From NCBI GenBank assembly GCA_001701225.1, contig DAAQ01000003.1, forward strand, positions 14,251 to 78,250: a stretch of 64,000 nt of DNA, written 5' to 3'. The DNA comes from Bacteroidales bacterium H5. GTDB lineage: Bacteria; Bacteroidota; Bacteroidia; Bacteroidales; Muribaculaceae. Below the pieces are notes generated by a model. It was not told where the DNA came from and ran no database searches. It was given only the letters and a program-made list of their open reading frames with translations. Position numbers and translations under genes: made by a program. This document shows, piece after piece, positions 8,309-15,456 of the stretch (positions are counted from its first letter, which is position 1; every line of letters begins with the position of its first letter).

Positions 8309-10522
8309 TTATTCGGCGGTGAGCCTCAGCACGCGCGAGGCGTAGTCGGTGTTCTTGTTATAGTCGACCTTGTATGTCAGCGGCATCTCAAGGCCGTTGT
8401 CCATGAGATAGCGCCCGGTAAACCGTTTTCCCTCGTAGGGCAGGGGGTCGTTGTCTATGCGGTTGAGCTCGTGGACGGTGTAGACCTTGTCCGGGTCGAG
8501 TCCGGCCATGGGTATGCGCGGAAGCTGCTGGTTCATGAATGTCTCTGTCTTCCACCAGAAGAACGCGGCGTCATCCTTCTCGGGAGTGACATACATCAGC
8601 GATGCGACACCCTTCTTGTCGAACGGAGAGACGAGTCTGTAGAGGTCGCCGAACTGGACTATGGGGCGTATGGTCTTGTAGTCGGCTATGGCCTGACGGC
8701 ATACGGCCTTGTCGTCGTCGTTCATGTCGCGCGGCTGCATCTCGAGCCCAAGGCGTCCGCTCATGGCTACGTCGGCACGGAACTTGGTGGGTATGCGGCG
8801 GAATGTCTGATGGTTGGGCGACGCCGAGATGTGGGATGCCATTGCGATGGCGGGATAGAAATAGCTTGTGCCCCACTGCATGTAGATGCGCTGGAGGGCA
8901 TCGTTGTTATCCGAGGTCCAGAACTCGTCAAACCAGGGGAGGAAACCCCAGTTGGCGCGTCCGCCGCCGCTGGCACATGCCTGTATCGTGACGTCGGGAT
9001 GAGCCTCTCGGATGCGGTCGAGTGTCTTGCGCAGACCGTTGTGCAGATCGATGTAGAGGTGGCTCTGGTTGTCGGCGGTGAGATATTGCGAGCCGTGATC
9101 CATGACGGGGGCGTTGGCATCCCACTTGATGTAGTCTATCTCGGGATAGTTGGTCATCAGCGTGTCGACAAGGTTGAAGATGAAATCCTGTACCTTGGGG
9201 TTGGCCATGTCGAGCACTACCTGTGTGCCTCCGCGCCCCTGTGTCACCTCGCGGTTGGGGGCCTTGATTACCCAGTCGGGATGCTTCTCATAGAGCTCGC
9301 TGACGGTGTTCGACATCTCGGGCTCGATCCAGATGCCGAACCTGACACCTTTCTCCTTGGCTGTCTTGAGCAGTCCGTTTATGCCGTGGGGCAGCTTGCG
9401 TGTGTCGACCACCCAGTCGCCGAGCGACGAGTTGTCGACGTTGCGGGGATACTTGTCGCCAAACCATCCGTCGTCCATCACGAAGAGCTCTCCGCCCATC
9501 GATGCGATGTCCTCCATCATTCCGGCCATGACCTCCTCGTTGATGTCAAAGTAGACTCCCTCCCACGAGTTGAGCAGTATCTTGCGCTCCTTGTCCCCGG
9601 CATGGAGGCGGTTGGCGCGTCCCCAGCGGTGGAAATTGCGGCTCACGCCCGACAGGCCCTCCTGCGAGTATGTCAGGGCCAGCTCGGGAGTGGTGAATTT
9701 CTCACCATTCTTCAGATGATACTCCGAGTTCTCCTCGTTGATTCCGGCGAAAAGATGGTGATAGTCCGAGTCGTCGGTGTCGACGAATACCTTGTAGTTG
9801 CCGGGATAGCAGAGTGCCGCGCCGATGACGCGCCCCTCGTTCTCGCGGGGCTTGCCATCGAGCGAGAGCATCACCTCCGAATGAGCGGTGTGCGAGTTGC
9901 GCAGTCCGTCCTTGTTCTTTATCATGCGCACGCCGTGGGGCAGGGGCTCTTCGGTGAGCTGGGTCTCGTTGGCCCATGTGCCGTAGAGGCTCGACATCCA
10001 GACGTTGCCGTAGCGCACGGGGAGATAGCCCGACATGAAGCGGTTGAGGGTGATGCCACCTTTCTCGCCGTTGGTTATCTCAGCCCATGTCTCGATGATG
10101 TCATAGCCGGGATATGTGCGGTAGCTGATGTCGACCCCGAGGGGATACACCTTGTCGCGCATCGAGACGGTAGTGACTTTTGCGCCGTTTTTCTCATCGC
10201 GTGTGGTGACGCCGGTCACGCCGACTGCAGTGGTGCGGTTGCCGTCAGAGTGTGTGACGCTCAGCGCGCCTTCGGCCATCGGGTTGATGCCATAGACAGG
10301 ATATGCCTCGCGGTTGATGGCCTCGCCCGACTCGACGAGCGCGGCGGCATCGGCGGCGTTGAGCTTCGCGCCATAATAGAGTATCTTAAGGGGCTGTCCC
10401 TCGGTCGCGTCGAGCAGCAGTGAGGTGTTGGGGGTCGAGATGTCTACGGTCTCTGCCACTATGCCTTGGGGATACCATGCTGCTGCCAGGGCGATGCATA
10501 CTGATAATGCTTTGGATTTCAT
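8309..10522 (-). CDS. GH36 alpha-galactosidase, exported
   Basis: Predicted alpha-galactosidase acting on terminal alpha-galactosides such as raffinose-type sugars and galactomannan side chains. The ATG at 10522 was chosen because it begins a signal peptide (MKSKALSVCIALAAAW) and lies just downstream of a TATTTTTG promoter element at 10555-10562, which excludes the longer frame. The nucleophile is Asp468 in YIKWD and the acid/base Asp538 in WTSDNND; ACASGGGRANWGFLPW is also typical. The 737 residues span the N-terminal beta-sandwich, the TIM barrel and the C-terminal beta domain. Neighbours are housekeeping genes, so it stands outside any polysaccharide utilisation locus. Confidence 0.92.
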   Translation of the reverse strand: MKSKALSVCIALAAAWYPQGIVAETVDISTPNTSLLLDATEGQPLKILYYGAKLNAADAAALVESGEAINREAYPVYGINPMAEGALSVTHSDGNRTTAVGVTGVTTRDEKNGAKVTTVSMRDKVYPLGVDISYRTYPGYDIIETWAEITNGEKGGITLNRFMSGYLPVRYGNVWMSSLYGTWANETQLTEEPLPHGVRMIKNKDGLRNSHTAHSEVMLSLDGKPRENEGRVIGAALCYPGNYKVFVDTDDSDYHHLFAGINEENSEYHLKNGEKFTTPELALTYSQEGLSGVSRNFHRWGRANRLHAGDKERKILLNSWEGVYFDINEEVMAGMMEDIASMGGELFVMDDGWFGDKYPRNVDNSSLGDWVVDTRKLPHGINGLLKTAKEKGVRFGIWIEPEMSNTVSELYEKHPDWVIKAPNREVTQGRGGTQVVLDMANPKVQDFIFNLVDTLMTNYPEIDYIKWDANAPVMDHGSQYLTADNQSHLYIDLHNGLRKTLDRIREAHPDVTIQACASGGGRANWGFLPWFDEFWTSDNNDALQRIYMQWGTSYFYPAIAMASHISASPNHQTFRRIPTKFRADVAMSGRLGLEMQPRDMNDDDKAVCRQAIADYKTIRPIVQFGDLYRLVSPFDKKGVASLMYVTPEKDDAAFFWWKTETFMNQQLPRIPMAGLDPDKVYTVHELNRIDNDPLPYEGKRFTGRYLMDNGLEMPLTYKVDYNKNTDYASRVLRLTAE

Positions 10523-10554
10523 GGAGGTAAGTGCTGGTTGTTGTTTGTCTGATG

Positions 10555-10562
10555 CAAAAATA
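10555..10562 (-). promoter_or_regulatory. -7 promoter element of the alpha-galactosidase gene
   Basis: Read leftward it is TATTTTTG, 32 bases before the chosen ATG. It also argues against an earlier start codon. Confidence 0.55.
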
Positions 10563-10611
10563 GTCATTTCCCGCCATTCTGCAGCATAAATCGTGTGCCT
10601 CTGAAAGAAAT

Positions 10612-10662
10612 GGGTAAAAAAGTACAATCCGCACCCCGGAATTGGCTCCTGGATGCGGATTG
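10612..10662 (-). terminator. Terminator of lepA
   Basis: Arms caatccgcaccc (10625-10636) and ggatgcggattg (10651-10662) pair with one mismatch, followed leftward by TACTTTTTTA. Confidence 0.8.
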
Positions 10663-10682
10663 CATATGGGTGTCGGCGTATT

Positions 10683-12470
10683 TCAGTCCAGCTTGAGTAC
10701 TGCGAGGAATGCCTTCTGCGGCACCTCGACAGAGCCTATCTGCTTCATGCGCTTCTTGCCTTTCTTCTGTTTCTCGAGCAGTTTGCGCTTGCGCGAGATG
10801 TCGCCTCCATAGCATTTGGCGGTCACATCCTTGCGCACGGCCTTGATGGTCTCGCGTGCGATGATCTTGGCGCCGATGGCTGCCTGGATGGCTATGTCGA
10901 ACTGCTGGCGCGGTATGAGCTCCTTGAGTTTCTCGCACATGCGGCGTCCGAATGTCACGGCGTTGTCGACGTGTGTCAGTGTCGACAGTGCGTCGACGCT
11001 CTCGCCGTTGAGCAGTATGTCGAGCTTGACCAGTTTTGAGGTGCGGAAATCGTGCAGGTGATAGTCGAACGAGGCATATCCCTTGGATATGCTCTTGAGT
11101 TTGTCGTAGAAATCTATCACTATCTCGCCCAGCGGCATGTCGAAAATCATCTCCATGCGGTTGCCCGAGATATACTCCTGTTTCACCAGCTCGCCGCGTT
11201 TGCCGAGGCAGAGTGTCATGATAGGGCCGATATAGTCGGTTGCGGTGATGATGGAGGCACGGATATACGGCTCCTCGATGTGGTCTATCAAGGTCGGTTC
11301 GGGGAGTCCCGAAGGATTGTGTACCTCGGTCATGACACCGTGCTTGTCGTAGACGCGATAGCTTACGTTGGGCACGGTGGTGATGACATCCATGTCGAAC
11401 TCGCGTCCCAGACGTTCCTGTATAATCTCCATGTGCAGCAGTCCGAGAAAACCGCAGCGGAATCCGAAGCCGAGGGCCATAGACGACTCGGGCTGGAAGG
11501 TGAGCGATGCGTCGTTGAGCTGGAGTTTCTCGAGCGAGGCGCGCAGGTTCTCGAAATCTTCGGTCTCGATGGGATAGACGCCGGCGAAGACCATGGGCTT
11601 GACCTCCTCGAAACCGTCGATGGCCTCGGGGCAGGGGCGCTTGACGTGGGTGATGGTGTCGCCTACCTTGACCTCGCGCGATGTCTTGATGCCGGATATG
11701 ATATAGCCTACATTACCCGCCGAGAGCTCCTGGCACGGCTGCATGTCGAGCTTTAGCACGCCGATCTCGTCGGCATTGTATTCGCGCCCGGTTGCCACGA
11801 ACTTGACGAAATCGTCCTTGCGGATGGTGCCGTTGACAATCTTGAAATATGCGATGATACCGCGGAAGGGGTTGAAGACCGAGTCGAAGATGAGGGCCTG
11901 CAGCGGTGCTTCGGGGTTACCCTTGGGGGCGGGGATGCGCTCGACGATGGCGCGCAGTATCTCAGGCACTCCGATGCCGGTCTTGCCTGAGGCACGTATT
12001 ATCTCCTCGCGGTCGCATCCGAGCAGGTCGACAATCTGATCCTCAACCTCGTCGGGCTTGGCGCTGTCGAGGTCGACCTTGTTTATCACCGGGATAATCT
12101 CGAGGTCGTTGTCGATGGCCATATAGAGGTTCGAGATGGTCTGTGCCTGAATGCCCTGCGAGGCGTCGACGATGAGCAGCGCGCCCTCGCATGCGGCAAT
12201 CGAGCGCGACACCTCGTATGAGAAATCGACGTGTCCCGGAGTGTCTATGAGGTTGAGCACATAGTCCTCGCCGTCAAGATTATAGTTCATCTGGATGGCA
12301 TGGCTCTTGATGGTGATGCCACGTTCGCGCTCAAGGTCCATATCGTCGAGCACCTGAGCCTGCAGGTCTTTGCCGGCCACAGTGTCGGTATATTCGAGCA
12401 GACGGTCGGCCAGGGTACTCTTGCCGTGGTCGATGTGCGCTATGATACAGAAATTGCGTATATGTTTCAT
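10683..12470 (-). CDS. lepA: Elongation factor 4 (LepA)
   Basis: Ribosome-associated translational GTPase. The 595 residues match the family length. The start MKHIRNFCIIAHIDHGKST carries the P-loop (AHIDHGKST), followed by the switch regions RERGITIK and DTPGHVDF and the G4 motif NKVDL. The C-terminal LepA-specific domain includes GGDISRKRKLLEKQKKGK. It has its own promoter element TATATTTG at 12480-12487 and a terminator after the stop, so it is probably a single-gene transcript. Confidence 0.97.
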   Translation of the reverse strand: MKHIRNFCIIAHIDHGKSTLADRLLEYTDTVAGKDLQAQVLDDMDLERERGITIKSHAIQMNYNLDGEDYVLNLIDTPGHVDFSYEVSRSIAACEGALLIVDASQGIQAQTISNLYMAIDNDLEIIPVINKVDLDSAKPDEVEDQIVDLLGCDREEIIRASGKTGIGVPEILRAIVERIPAPKGNPEAPLQALIFDSVFNPFRGIIAYFKIVNGTIRKDDFVKFVATGREYNADEIGVLKLDMQPCQELSAGNVGYIISGIKTSREVKVGDTITHVKRPCPEAIDGFEEVKPMVFAGVYPIETEDFENLRASLEKLQLNDASLTFQPESSMALGFGFRCGFLGLLHMEIIQERLGREFDMDVITTVPNVSYRVYDKHGVMTEVHNPSGLPEPTLIDHIEEPYIRASIITATDYIGPIMTLCLGKRGELVKQEYISGNRMEMIFDMPLGEIVIDFYDKLKSISKGYASFDYHLHDFRTSKLVKLDILLNGESVDALSTLTHVDNAVTFGRRMCEKLKELIPRQQFDIAIQAAIGAKIIARETIKAVRKDVTAKCYGGDISRKRKLLEKQKKGKKRMKQIGSVEVPQKAFLAVLKLD

Positions 12471-12479
12471 AATCTACTG

Positions 12480-12487
12480 CAAATATA
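12480..12487 (-). promoter_or_regulatory. -7 promoter element of lepA
   Basis: Read leftward it is TATATTTG, 9 bases before the lepA start codon. No convincing TTG is seen at the expected distance. Confidence 0.5.
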
Positions 12488-12510
12488 CGAACTTTTTTCG
12501 GATTTCCCGC

Positions 12511-13953
12511 TTACTCGCCCGGATGGTCTTCGGCCCAGGCTTCTGACGGGCATTTGCCGCTGCCGTCAAAACAGTGGGTGCAGACTTTGCATTTGGGCAG
12601 TCCGATACTGTCAATCAGATGTTCTATTTTGCTGAATTTGAGAGTGGTGAGCTCGAGGCGGCGCGCTATTTCGGCGACCATGCGCTCGTATTCGGGTGTG
12701 CCTGTGGTGGCGTAGGTCTCGAGTTTGGCATCATCCTTGCCCTCGAAATCGCGGATGATGCGGCGGGTTATTAGCTCAAGGTCGCTCTTGGACGATGTGA
12801 AGCCGATAAAGGGGCATCCGTAGACGAGGGGAGGGCACGAGATACGTGCGTGTACCTCCTTGACGCCGCATTCGAAGAAGGTGCGCACATTGTCTCTGAG
12901 CTGGGTGCCGCGCACGATAGAGTCGTCGCAGAATACCACACTCTTGCCATCGAGGATAGCTTTGTTGGGGATAAGCTTCATCTTTGCCACAAGGTCGCGG
13001 CGGCTCTGGTTGCCCGGCGTGAAGCTGCGGGGCCATGTGGGGGTGTATTTGAGCACGGCACGGCGGTAGGGGATGCCATTCCCTTCGGCATATCCGAGCG
13101 CGAATCCTACGCCCGAGTCGGGGATGCCGCACACGCAGTCGCCAACCGAGTCATCTTCGGCACCCATGGCTCGTCCTGCGGCCTCGCGTACGTCCTCGAC
13201 GTTGATGTCCTCGTAGTCGCTTGCCGGGAAACCGTAGTAGACCCACAGGAAAGAGCATATCTGCTCGCGGCGCGCGGGAGCCTGAAGGACCTCCATGCTG
13301 TCGGCCGTGAGACGCACGATCTCGCCGGGGCCTACATCGCGCACACGCTTGTAGTCGAGGTTGGGGAATGCAGCCGTCTCGGATGCTGCGGCATAACCCC
13401 CCTCTTTGCGGCCTATCACAATGGGGGTGCGTCCCAGATAGTCGCGGGCAGCTATGATGCCGTTCTCAGTAAGTATGAGCATCGAGCATGACCCCTTGAT
13501 TTTCTTATATACTAAGTTGATGCCCTCGACAAATGTATTGCCCATATTGATGAGCAGGGCCACGAGCTCGGTCTGGTTGATGTTGTTGGCCGAGAGCTCG
13601 CTGAAATGCATCCTCTCGGCGAGGAGTTCGGCGGCTATCTCGCGTATGTTGTTGATTTTTGCAACGGTGACAACCGCATAGCGCCCGAGATGTGAGTTGA
13701 CTATGATGGGCTGGGGATCTGTGTCGCTGATAACTCCCAGTCCCTGGCAGCCGGTGAACCTGTCGAGTTCATCTTCGAACTTTGAGCGGAAATAGTCACG
13801 CTCAAGACTGTGGATGGTGCGGTTGAACCCTGCCTCAGGGTCAAAAGTCACAAGACCGGCACGTTTAGTTCCCAGATGCGAGTGATAGTCAGTGCCGTAG
13901 AAGAGATCGTTGACGCAAGGTGCCTTTGATATAGCGCCGAAAAAGCCTCCCAT
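12511..13953 (-). CDS. PurF-like amidophosphoribosyltransferase paralogue lacking the catalytic N-terminal Cys
   Basis: The 480-residue protein has the architecture of glutamine PRPP amidotransferase: an N-terminal Ntn-type glutaminase-like domain (SHLGTKRAGLVTF, with LGRTPIVIG later) and a phosphoribosyltransferase domain with PRPP loop VVFCDDSIVRGTQ. The start MGGFFGAISK is fixed by homology to the MCGIxG start of PurF, but residue 2 is Gly instead of the Cys nucleophile. The C-terminus has a CKVCTHCFDGSGKC cysteine cluster that could bind metal. It may use ammonia, need a partner glutaminase, or have another role; similar paralogues are, as I recall, common in Bacteroidota. A promoter lies at 13992-13999. 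Confidence 0.8.
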   Translation of the reverse strand: MGGFFGAISKAPCVNDLFYGTDYHSHLGTKRAGLVTFDPEAGFNRTIHSLERDYFRSKFEDELDRFTGCQGLGVISDTDPQPIIVNSHLGRYAVVTVAKINNIREIAAELLAERMHFSELSANNINQTELVALLINMGNTFVEGINLVYKKIKGSCSMLILTENGIIAARDYLGRTPIVIGRKEGGYAAASETAAFPNLDYKRVRDVGPGEIVRLTADSMEVLQAPARREQICSFLWVYYGFPASDYEDINVEDVREAAGRAMGAEDDSVGDCVCGIPDSGVGFALGYAEGNGIPYRRAVLKYTPTWPRSFTPGNQSRRDLVAKMKLIPNKAILDGKSVVFCDDSIVRGTQLRDNVRTFFECGVKEVHARISCPPLVYGCPFIGFTSSKSDLELITRRIIRDFEGKDDAKLETYATTGTPEYERMVAEIARRLELTTLKFSKIEHLIDSIGLPKCKVCTHCFDGSGKCPSEAWAEDHPGE

Positions 13954-13991
13954 AGATGTGGATATGTGTAGTGATTGGTGAAATGAAAGTG

Positions 13992-13999
13992 CAAAATTA
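13992..13999 (-). promoter_or_regulatory. -7 promoter element of the PurF-like gene
   Basis: Read leftward it is TAATTTTG, 38 bases before the start codon. Confidence 0.6.
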
Positions 14000-14133
14000 C
14001 ACAAAATCCTCCATATCACAATAACCCCGATGCCGATTTAACATGAAAAAATCAGGGCGATAACCATGCCGAGATAAGGATGTCTGCCAAGAGTGTGTTG
14101 GCATGAAAGAAGTTGGATTGTGGTGCTTCTTCT

Positions 14134-14355
14134 TTAATGTCTTTCGAGAAATGTCTGATATAGCGCAACAGGCCCGTAATGCCAGAGTTTGGTGCTCTCA
14201 TCTTCCAGTTCCCGATACGTGGCTGAGTTGTAGATGCGTTTGAGTGCTTCGGTGATGGGCACGCCGAAATCTGCCGCATACATTGTGGCCATCTTACTCA
14301 CCTTCCCTGGAAGGATTAGGTATAGGTTCGATTGTGTGATTTTGCGGTCTGTCAT
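14134..14355 (-). CDS. Small protein downstream of the DUF3990-like gene
   Basis: A 73-residue, probably helical protein. ALKRIYNSATYRELEDESTK followed by LWHYGPVALYQTFL resembles small proteins I recall beside DUF3990 genes, though I cannot name a family. Its ATG overlaps the stop of the ADP-ribosyltransferase-like gene by four bases, so the two are probably translationally coupled. It may be an immunity or accessory component; that is inferred only from position. A 75-codon frame overlapping its 3' half lacks protein-like features and is ignored. Confidence 0.65.
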   Translation of the reverse strand: MTDRKITQSNLYLILPGKVSKMATMYAADFGVPITEALKRIYNSATYRELEDESTKLWHYGPVALYQTFLERH

Positions 14356-14837
14356 CTTTTTATCTTCTTTACATCAGTCCAACGGATACAGCTTAATGCA
14401 GGTTCAGTATGAATCAGTACCTGATTGACAAGTCTGTATGTTTTAAGTTCGACTATGAGATCGTGCCTGTCGATAAGCCCGGCCTCATATAATGCGAAAG
14501 ATGCATACACCCGGTCGTTGGCAACAGGCCCTTTTACAATGTCATAATCGTGTGTAAAACCACGGTTCATCCTGTTGGCCATTACGAAATCAAGCCATGC
14601 CTCATCGGGCTTATCGAATATAAGGGCTTTGAATTGGTTTTCGAGAGTGTCGTCATACTCGTAGATATTGACATATCCGAGAGAATTCTCGCCTCTGAGC
14701 TTCCGCATTACCCAGGCTTCGGCCTGTTCGGATGATGAGGTGAGATAAAATCCGGCCCCATAATCCAATGTGCGGTTTGGTTCACGAATCTCGGGTGCAG
14801 TCACAATCTCGAGACTGCCGTGAAACAGGGTAGTCAT
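14352..14837 (-). CDS. DUF3990-like protein, possible ADP-ribosyltransferase fold
   Basis: The 161-residue protein opens with LFHGSLEIV and then has LDYGAGFYLTSSSEQAEAW (residues 24-42), the pattern of DUF3990 proteins, which are grouped with the ADP-ribosyltransferase superfamily. The HGS and GxGFYLT segments correspond to the NAD-binding first and second motifs of that fold. It sits between two small genes with four-base overlaps on both sides, an arrangement typical of toxin-immunity or toxin-antitoxin cassettes. Its target, and whether it is active, cannot be told from sequence. Confidence 0.75.
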   Translation of the reverse strand: MTTLFHGSLEIVTAPEIREPNRTLDYGAGFYLTSSSEQAEAWVMRKLRGENSLGYVNIYEYDDTLENQFKALIFDKPDEAWLDFVMANRMNRGFTHDYDIVKGPVANDRVYASFALYEAGLIDRHDLIVELKTYRLVNQVLIHTEPALSCIRWTDVKKIKR

Positions 14838-15052
14838 GCTGATACTGATTTTGCAATCTCCTCGATTTCTTCAAGAATCCATCCCGGGCTTTGGGTATGA
14901 AGTATCTCAAAATTATCCGAAAGATATTTCAAGAGCCCTTTTTCCGAAAAAATCCGCGATGCCTCGGCCCCGGTCAGGGCATGGGCATTCTTATATATCT
15001 CAACGCAAAATGCGATGAAATATGCCACATCGTCATCATGATTCCTTTTCAT
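14834..15052 (-). CDS. DUF3791-like small protein, first gene of the cassette
   Basis: A 72-residue protein with DVAYFIAFCVEIYKNAHAL and a conserved-looking centre (GAEASRIFSEKGLLKYL), followed by FEILHTQSPGWILEEI. This matches my memory of DUF3791 proteins, which often precede DUF3990 genes. The ATG overlaps no upstream gene. A strong promoter lies about 250 bases upstream (15310-15340). The stop overlaps the next start by four bases. It is a candidate antitoxin-like partner; that is an inference from gene order. Confidence 0.72.
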   Translation of the reverse strand: MKRNHDDDVAYFIAFCVEIYKNAHALTGAEASRIFSEKGLLKYLSDNFEILHTQSPGWILEEIEEIAKSVSA

Positions 15053-15309
15053 AGGCAGAAGATGTTGTTCGGTTTTTTACCGATAGTTGCATGTTCCCGT
15101 ACGGGTACAAAAAAAGCCACATCAGAGCAGGATGATGAAACTCCGAGTGACAGGATTTGAGTGCTCGCCGTCCTTTGTAATCCTCCGGGCACAGGTGCCT
15201 TCCCCGAAGGGAATGAGGCCCGCCATCGGGCGGCTAAGCTTGTCTCGGTATTTCAGATAAAATTGAAGAGTTTCCCAATCGTCTCTGATGTGGTTGTATT
15301 TTTACAACG
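15053..15309 (-). other. Long leader of the DUF3791/DUF3990 cassette with GC-rich hairpins
   Basis: No gene is supported here. Between the promoter at 15310-15340 and the ATG at 15052 there is a leader of about 250 bases. At 15187-15233 it holds three short hairpins in a row: ggcac/gtgcc, ttccc/gggaa (15200-15213) and gcccg/cgggc (15218-15231). The cluster resembles the GC-rich intergenic repeats elsewhere in the window and may be an inserted REP-like element or a regulatory leader. Confidence 0.5.
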
Positions 15310-15340
15310 CAAAATTAGCCCTTTTCGTTCGATTCTCCAA
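15310..15340 (-). promoter_or_regulatory. Strong consensus promoter facing the DUF3791/DUF3990 cassette
   Basis: Read leftward it has TTG (15338-15340), a 20-base spacer, then TAATTTTG (15310-15317). The next genes on this strand are the three-gene cassette. Confidence 0.7.
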
Positions 15341-15382
15341 ACATGGCGGCAAGTTTTTTGGGTGTACCCACTTTTGATACAC

Positions 15383-15425
15383 ATTTTTTAACAAATAGCC
15401 TCTGTCATGGTCTGACAGAGGCTAT
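15383..15425 (-). terminator. Terminator of the leucine-rich-repeat protein gene
   Basis: Perfect 13-bp arms atagcctctgtca (15395-15407) and tgacagaggctat (15413-15425) around a 5-base loop, followed leftward by TTTGTTAAAAAAT. Confidence 0.75.
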
Positions 15426-15456
15426 CCGATCTTATTTATTAAGGTGTACGGGACGT

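Noticed and set aside
8471..10423. 650-codon frame opposite the alpha-galactosidase gene
   Set aside because: It is the mirror of a strongly supported GH36 gene. GC-rich codon usage leaves antisense frames open, and its translation has no recognisable domain, repeats low-complexity Val/Gly/His runs and lacks a promoter.
15161..15391. 76-codon rightward frame between the small-gene cassette and the LRR gene
   Set aside because: It crosses the GC-rich hairpins and the promoter facing left, and shows no domain or ribosome-binding context.
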